From an uncultured bacterium (GTDB lineage Bacteria > Bacillota > Negativicutes > Acidaminococcales > Acidaminococcaceae), in NCBI GenBank assembly GCA_905215645.1, contig CAJMQS010000007.1, positions 21,531 to 85,530 on the forward strand: DNA of 64,000 nt, read 5' to 3'. Below are positions 59,707 to 64,000 of this stretch, in pieces. Within the stretch, counting starts at the first letter, position 1. Each line of letters starts with the position of its first letter. The notes beneath the pieces were generated by a model that worked only from the letters and a program-made list of their open reading frames with translations, ran no database searches and was not told where the DNA came from. The position numbers and the translations under genes were made by a program.

Positions 59707-59995
59707 ATCCTTTTCAAACCAAGTGAACAAGGCAAATCCCATGAAGGGAACGAGTACTTTGCCTCCCGTTTCTCCCAGAGAGCTGACAAGTGGTGAGAGT
59801 CAGCAGAAACCGGCAAACGAAAATCCTCCCCCAGGAGCCTGCTGAAAGTCAGTAAGCATGGACGGTATTCCCCCGTTAGACGGAACGCGTATGTTAGTAC
59901 GTTGCAGAGTGCTTTGCGCCAGCAATGGCCGGAGAAGCAGGGTGGTATCGCGGAAATGTTTCCGTCCCTATTTCCATAGGGACGGATTTTTTTAT
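59707..59995 (+). promoter_or_regulatory. T-box riboswitch leader of ilvC-ilvB-ilvN
   Basis: Stem I with AGTA (near 59751) opposite GAAAATCC, distal AGAGAGC and GGTGAGAG, T-box core AGGGTGGTATCGCGG (59939-59953) and terminator (TCCGTCCCTA / TAGGGACGGA, then TTTTTTT) at 59961-59993. The specifier reads ATC, isoleucine, by position. It senses uncharged tRNA and lets transcription proceed into ilvC. Confidence 0.92.
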
Positions 59996-60060
59996 ACGAG
60001 AAACCCGACTCTGCTGCGTATCCCCCCATTTTATTTCTATTTTCAAAGGAGATGTTTCCC

Positions 60061-61071
60061 ATGGCAAAAGTATTTTATGACAAGGACGTTAACTGGAGCG
60101 TACTGAAGGACAAGACGGTAGCCATCATCGGCTACGGCAGCCAGGGCCATGCCCATGCCCTGAACCTGAAAGAAAGCGGCGTCAATGTGGTGGTTGGCCT
60201 GTACAAAGGCAGCAAATCCGCCGATGTGGCCCGTGCCGCCGGCCTGGAAGTCAAGACTGTGCCGGAAGCCGTGGCTGCAGCTGATGTGACCATGGTCCTG
60301 ATCCCGGATGAAAAGCAAGCCGACGTATACAAAGCCGAAATCGCTCCCAACCTGAAGAGTGGCAGCGCCCTGGCTTTTGCCCATGGCTTCAACATCCATT
60401 TCAAACAGATCGTCCCTCCCGCTGATGTGGACGTATTCATGGTTGCCCCCAAAGGACCGGGCCATCTGGTGCGCCGGACTTTCGTAGAAGGCGGCGGTGT
60501 CCCTGACGTATTCGCTGTGGAACAAGATGCTACGGGCAAGTGCTTCGACCTGGCCCTGGCTTATGCCAGAGGCATCGGCGGCACCCGTGCCGGGGTCATC
60601 CAGACCACCTTCCAGGAAGAAACGGAAACCGACCTGTTCGGAGAACAAGCTGTCCTGTGCGGCGGTATCTGCCAGTTGATCACCAACGGATTCGAAACCC
60701 TCTGCGAAGCCGGCTATCAGCCTGAAATCGCCTATTTTGAAACCTTCCATGAAATGAAACTGATCGTGGATCTGATGTATGAAGGCGGCATGGCCAAGAT
60801 GCGCAAATCCATCTCTGACACCGCCGAATACGGGGACTATACCGCCGGCCCGAAAGTGGTGACCCAAGATTCCAAGGCTGCCATGAAACAGGTGCTGAAG
60901 GACATCCAAGACGGCACTTTCGCCAAAGACTGGCTGCTGGAAAACCGGGCAGGGGGACGGGCCCACTTCCTGGCCATGCGCCGTCAGCATGCGGAACATC
61001 CCATCGAAAAAGTCGGGGAAAAACTGCGCAGCATGATGCCCTGGCTCCATGAAAATGACAAAAACGAGTAA
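60061..61071 (+). CDS. ilvC: Ketol-acid reductoisomerase
   Basis: 336 residues, the short class I form, from the ATG at 60061 with AAAGGAG 9 nt upstream. NAD(P)H site GYGSQGHAHALNL near residues 25-37, and the knotted C-terminal domain with metal-binding Asp/Glu (ETETDLFGEQAVLCGG and YFETFHEMKLIVDL). It converts acetolactate to dihydroxyisovalerate. First gene after the Ile T-box, followed by ilvB copy 2. Confidence 0.97.
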   Translation: MAKVFYDKDVNWSVLKDKTVAIIGYGSQGHAHALNLKESGVNVVVGLYKGSKSADVARAAGLEVKTVPEAVAAADVTMVLIPDEKQADVYKAEIAPNLKSGSALAFAHGFNIHFKQIVPPADVDVFMVAPKGPGHLVRRTFVEGGGVPDVFAVEQDATGKCFDLALAYARGIGGTRAGVIQTTFQEETETDLFGEQAVLCGGICQLITNGFETLCEAGYQPEIAYFETFHEMKLIVDLMYEGGMAKMRKSISDTAEYGDYTAGPKVVTQDSKAAMKQVLKDIQDGTFAKDWLLENRAGGRAHFLAMRRQHAEHPIEKVGEKLRSMMPWLHENDKNE

Positions 61072-61108
61072 TCCAAGAATCCAGCTTTAAAGGAGGCAGG
61101 GGGAAACC

Positions 61109-62806
61109 ATGAAAATCACCGGCGCAGAAGCGGTCATAGAAAGTTTACGGAAAGAACAGGTCCAGGTCGTCTTCGGATATCCTGGAGGTGCGGTACTGAG
61201 CCTGTATGATGCCCTGTACCGGATGAAGTTCCCCCATATCCTCACCGGCCATGAACAGGGAGCCGTCCATGCAGCGGACGGCTATGCCCGGGCCACGGGA
61301 AGAGTGGGTGTGTGCTTTGCCACCAGCGGTCCCGGCGTCTGCAATATGGTCACCGGCATCGCCACTGCCAATATGGATTCCATTCCCCTGGTAATCATCA
61401 GCGGCCAGGTGGCCACCCATCTTATCGGCAGGGATTCCTTCCAAGAAGCGGATATTTCCGGCATCACCACCCCCATCACCAAGCACAATTACCTGGTGAA
61501 AAAGGTCCAGGATCTGCCCCGGGTACTGAAAGAAGCTTTCTACATCGCCCGGAGCGGCCGGCCAGGACCGGTACTGGTGGATGTGGCCAAAGACGTATTC
61601 GACACCTCTTTTGATTACGCATATCCGGAAACGGTTTCTCTCCGAGGCTATCAGCCTCCCCAGGAAGGCCGGGAGGAGGAAGTGGAAGCAGCCCTGGCAG
61701 CCCTGCGGCAGGCCCGCCGTCCCCTTTTGATGGTGGGAGGCGGGGTGGTCCTGTCCAATACGGCGGAACCCCTGCGGCATATCGTCCAGGCCGCCAGCCT
61801 GCCAGTAGTCTATACCCTCATGGGCAAAGGCGCCATTCCCGATACCTGGGAAGAAAACCTGGGCATGGCCGGGATGCATGGCACCTGGACCGCCAACATG
61901 GCCATCACCCAATGTGATCTGCTGCTGACAGTAGGTGCCCGGTTCGATGACCGGGTCACCGGCTCCGTAGCCAATTTCGCTCCCAAAGCCCAAATCGTCC
62001 ATTTCGACATCGACCAAGTGGAAATCAACAAGATCGTCCATGCGGATCTCAGTGTCAATGGGGATCTGCGCTGGTCCCTGCCGGCCTTCTGGAAGAAACT
62101 GGAAGCCCATCCTATCCCGGCGGTCCAGACCGTCACCTGGCGGCAGGAGCTCCAGGAAATGAAAGCCGGCCATCCCTCCGGGACCCGGCCCTCTTCGGAC
62201 AAAGGGCTCTCTCCCCAGGTGGTGCTGGAACAGCTGGCCCGAAAAGCCGGTCCGGAAGCCATTGTAGCCACTGATGTGGGCCAGCACCAGATGTGGGCGG
62301 CCCAGTTCTATCCGGTATCCCAGCCCCACCACTTCATCACTTCCGGTGGCCTGGGCACCATGGGCTACGGCCTGCCCGCCGCCCTGGGAGCCCAGCTGGG
62401 TGAACTGGACAAACCGGTGGTCCTTGTGACCGGAGATGGCAGCATCATGATGAACTGCCAGGAATTCGCCACCCTCCACAAATACGGCATCGCCGTCAAG
62501 ACCGTGGTCCTGCGGAACAACACCCTGGGCATGGTCCATCAGTGGCAGGGGATGTTCTACAAAGGACACTTTGCCGAATCTGATTTGACAGCCAATCCTT
62601 CCATTGCAGGAGTGGCCCGCTCCATGGGCGTGCCCGCCTGGACCGTGGAAAGAGAAGAGCAGTTGTCAGAAGCCCTGGACCGGCTCTTTGCCCAGGAAGG
62701 ACCGGCGCTTTTGGAAGTGACCATCCCGCCGGACGAAAACGTCTATCCCATGGTCCCAGGCGGAAAGAAACTGGATGAAATGGTAACGGGAGGGGAACAA
62801 GCATGA
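61109..62806 (+). CDS. ilvB: Acetolactate synthase large subunit, copy 2
   Basis: 565 residues with full canonical motifs: HEQGAVHAADGYARATG, GARFDDRVTG, HFDIDQVEINKI and GDGSIMMNCQEF. It makes acetolactate or acetohydroxybutyrate from pyruvate with thiamine diphosphate, Mg and FAD. GGAGG precedes the ATG. It lies between ilvC and ilvN copy 2 (overlap 4 nt). By eye it is about two-thirds identical to copy 1 in the N-terminal domain; this one looks like the standard biosynthetic enzyme. Confidence 0.96.
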   Translation: MKITGAEAVIESLRKEQVQVVFGYPGGAVLSLYDALYRMKFPHILTGHEQGAVHAADGYARATGRVGVCFATSGPGVCNMVTGIATANMDSIPLVIISGQVATHLIGRDSFQEADISGITTPITKHNYLVKKVQDLPRVLKEAFYIARSGRPGPVLVDVAKDVFDTSFDYAYPETVSLRGYQPPQEGREEEVEAALAALRQARRPLLMVGGGVVLSNTAEPLRHIVQAASLPVVYTLMGKGAIPDTWEENLGMAGMHGTWTANMAITQCDLLLTVGARFDDRVTGSVANFAPKAQIVHFDIDQVEINKIVHADLSVNGDLRWSLPAFWKKLEAHPIPAVQTVTWRQELQEMKAGHPSGTRPSSDKGLSPQVVLEQLARKAGPEAIVATDVGQHQMWAAQFYPVSQPHHFITSGGLGTMGYGLPAALGAQLGELDKPVVLVTGDGSIMMNCQEFATLHKYGIAVKTVVLRNNTLGMVHQWQGMFYKGHFAESDLTANPSIAGVARSMGVPAWTVEREEQLSEALDRLFAQEGPALLEVTIPPDENVYPMVPGGKKLDEMVTGGEQA

Positions 62807-63306
62807 TCCGACAGCATCTGGCCATCCTGGCCGACAACAAGCCCGGGGTCCTGACCCATGTAGCCGGACTCATCAGCCGCCGGGCCATCAATATCGAGTT
62901 CATCAACGCCGGCTATACGGAAGAACGAGACGTGACCCGGATCAACATCGTGGTGTCCGTGGAGGACCGGTATGAACTGGACCAGGCCATCAAGCAGCTG
63001 GCCAAGCTCATCGACGTGATCAAGGTGGTGAACCTGGACGATGCGCCCTTTGTAAGCTACGAACTGGCCATGATCAAGGTCAGCGCCCCCACCCCCCAGG
63101 TGCGGGAAGAACTGACCAATCTGGCAGAACTGTTCCATGCCAAAGTGGTGGACGTGCAGAAAAAGTCCCTGGTACTCCGGCTCACCGGCCGGGAAGACCA
63201 CATCGACGCCCTGCTGGAAGTCCTGGAGGACTATGAAATCATCGAAATCGCCCGGACCGGGCAGATTTCCCTGGGACGGGGACTGGTGCCGGTGAAGAAA
63301 ATGTAG
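62803..63306 (+). CDS. ilvN: Acetolactate synthase small subunit, copy 2
   Basis: 167 residues, standard length. ACT domain (LADNKPGVLTHVAGLISRRAINIEFINAG) and C-terminal regulatory domain (VREELTNLAELFHAKVVDV). Its start overlaps the ilvB stop in an ATGA, giving equal translation of both subunits. Last gene of the Ile T-box operon. Confidence 0.95.
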   Translation: MIRQHLAILADNKPGVLTHVAGLISRRAINIEFINAGYTEERDVTRINIVVSVEDRYELDQAIKQLAKLIDVIKVVNLDDAPFVSYELAMIKVSAPTPQVREELTNLAELFHAKVVDVQKKSLVLRLTGREDHIDALLEVLEDYEIIEIARTGQISLGRGLVPVKKM

Positions 63307-63308
63307 TG

Positions 63309-63346
63309 AAAAAAGCAGGTTTCGCAAAATGCGAGACCTGCTTTTT
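63309..63346. terminator. Terminator between ilvN and tag
   Basis: AAAAAAGCAGGTTTCGC with near-perfect pairing to GCGAGACCTGCTTTTTT, between convergent genes; usable on both strands. Confidence 0.92.
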
Positions 63347-63348
63347 TG

Positions 63349-63903
63349 TCACTCCAAAAAACACCCCTTCTCATGGCTCCAGATGACTCCCACGGCCTGG
63401 AGGAAGGAATAGACCACCGTGGTTCCCACGAACTTCATGCCCCGTTTCTTCAAGTCCTTAGACAGGGCATCGGACAGAGGGGAATGGGTGAAGCCGGTTT
63501 CCCGGATTGTCTTTCCTGCCGTCCAGTGCCACAGGTACCGATCAAAGCTTCCCCATTCCTGCCGGATGGCCAGGAACACCCGGGCGTTGGCCACTGCCGC
63601 CTGGATTTTCAGACGATTCCGGATGATTCCCGGATCCTGTCGGAGGGTTTCCTTTTTTTCTTCCGTATACTGGGCAATGATTTCCGGATCGAAGCCGTCA
63701 AAAGCTTTTCGGAACCCTTCTCGTTTGTTCAGCACACATTCCCAGGAAAGCCCGGCCTGGAAGGTTTCCAAAAGCAGCATCTCAAACAACTTCCGGTCCT
63801 CATGGACCGGCCGGCCCCATTCCTCATCGTGGTACCGGATGTACCGGGGATTGTTGGGATTGGCCCAAAAACACCGCTGTTTCCCGTCCGCCCATTGGGT
63901 CAT
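63349..63903 (-). CDS. tag: DNA-3-methyladenine glycosylase I
   Basis: 184 residues from the ATG at 63903 (MTQWADGKQRCFW), with AAGGAG 9 nt upstream. Tag family features: YHDEEWGRPVHEDRKLFEMLLLETFQAGLSW (catalytic Glu), and a C-terminal GMKFVGTTVVYSFLQAVGVIWSHEKGC with zinc-type His and Cys; Cys near the N-terminus (RCFW). It removes 3-methyladenine from DNA. It is separate from the Ada-AlkA/ogt operon 10 kb away. Confidence 0.95.
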   Translation of the reverse strand: MTQWADGKQRCFWANPNNPRYIRYHDEEWGRPVHEDRKLFEMLLLETFQAGLSWECVLNKREGFRKAFDGFDPEIIAQYTEEKKETLRQDPGIIRNRLKIQAAVANARVFLAIRQEWGSFDRYLWHWTAGKTIRETGFTHSPLSDALSKDLKKRGMKFVGTTVVYSFLQAVGVIWSHEKGCFLE

Positions 63904-63922
63904 AATTTTCATCTCCTTCATC

Positions 63923-63951
63923 AAAAAAGCTGCCTTTCCAGGCAGCTTTTT
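63923..63951 (-). terminator. Terminator hairpin of a gene beyond the right edge
   Basis: AAGCTGCCT-TTCC-AGGCAGCTT with A and T runs on both sides, upstream of tag, so it probably ends a leftward transcript from outside the window. Confidence 0.8.
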
Positions 63952-64000
63952 CTCCTTCGGCCGCTGACCATTGACAGCTGACCGCTGACGGTCTGTTGCA
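63952..64000 (+). repeat. GGTCAACGG-word repeat, copy at right edge (cut)
   Basis: CTCCTTCGGCCG, then TGACC and GACAGCTGACCGCTGAC, differs from the right idh2 copy at about two positions over 38. The following GGTCTGTTGCA looks like the start of a hairpin that continues past the window. Confidence 0.75.

Noticed and set aside
23439..64000. GGTCAACGG-word repeats as a CRISPR array
   Set aside because: Single isolated copies, no regular spacers and no cas genes.

Overview
The window is a 64 kb chromosomal stretch, complete except for a dehydrogenase gene cut at the left edge. Gene content points to a diderm, anaerobic, amino-acid and organic-acid fermenting member of the Negativicutes, most likely Acidaminococcus (A. 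fermentans-like). The clues are a sodium-type V-ATPase, a 1428-residue protein of the 2-hydroxyglutaryl-CoA dehydratase activator class, a trimeric autotransporter carrying an S-layer homology (SLH) domain, T-box controlled branched-chain amino acid operons, and a large citrate/aconitate catabolic region. The genus assignment is inference from gene content; no rRNA, tRNA, prophage, insertion sequence or CRISPR array was seen.

Layout. 0-6.6 kb: housekeeping and redox genes (short-chain dehydrogenase, cold-shock protein, GIY-YIG protein, cyclophilin, then a four-gene operon of exported protein, nitroreductase, thioredoxin-reductase-like protein and lipoprotein, and a MocR regulator). 6.7-15.3 kb: nine-gene V-ATPase operon in the order H-I-K-E-C-F-A-B-D behind one clear promoter. 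15.4-31.7 kb: a tricarboxylate region of three leftward operons and two divergent LysR regulators: (acn, exported beta-propeller lactonase, MatC-type carrier, idh1), (PrpF-type isomerase, YbhJ-type aconitase, MmgE/PrpD protein, idh2) and (MatC-type carrier, second lactonase). The two idh genes are almost identical and share a 332-nt perfectly identical tract. 31.8-40 kb: M29 aminopeptidase, a PadR/esterase/extradiol-dioxygenase unit, M23 peptidase, SpoVB/MATE-like flippase, Ntn-hydrolase. 40-49.5 kb: giant dehydratase activase, MetE-like methyltransferase, SLH-tailed adhesin, beta-hydroxyacid dehydrogenase. 49.5-54.5 kb: ArnT-like glycosyltransferase, alkylation repair pair (Ada-AlkA, Ogt), DUF815 ATPase. 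54.5-63.3 kb: two acetolactate synthase operons, each with its own T-box leader, diverging around a two-component system; ilvC lies in the right-hand one. 63.3-64 kb: Tag glycosylase.

Working together: citrate and aconitate would enter through the MatC-type carriers, be isomerised and hydrated by the PrpF-type and aconitase proteins, and be oxidised to 2-oxoglutarate by the idh pair, feeding the glutamate/2-hydroxyglutarate fermentation known for this genus. The V-ATPase fits a sodium-based energy economy.

The most unusual non-coding content is a family of roughly 270-bp interspersed elements (three full copies, one fragment) built from a fixed series of hairpins whose arms co-vary between copies, plus a second short repeat family that brackets idh2 in inverted orientation. 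These, together with the duplicated tricarboxylate operons carrying lactonases, are the best candidates for something undescribed.
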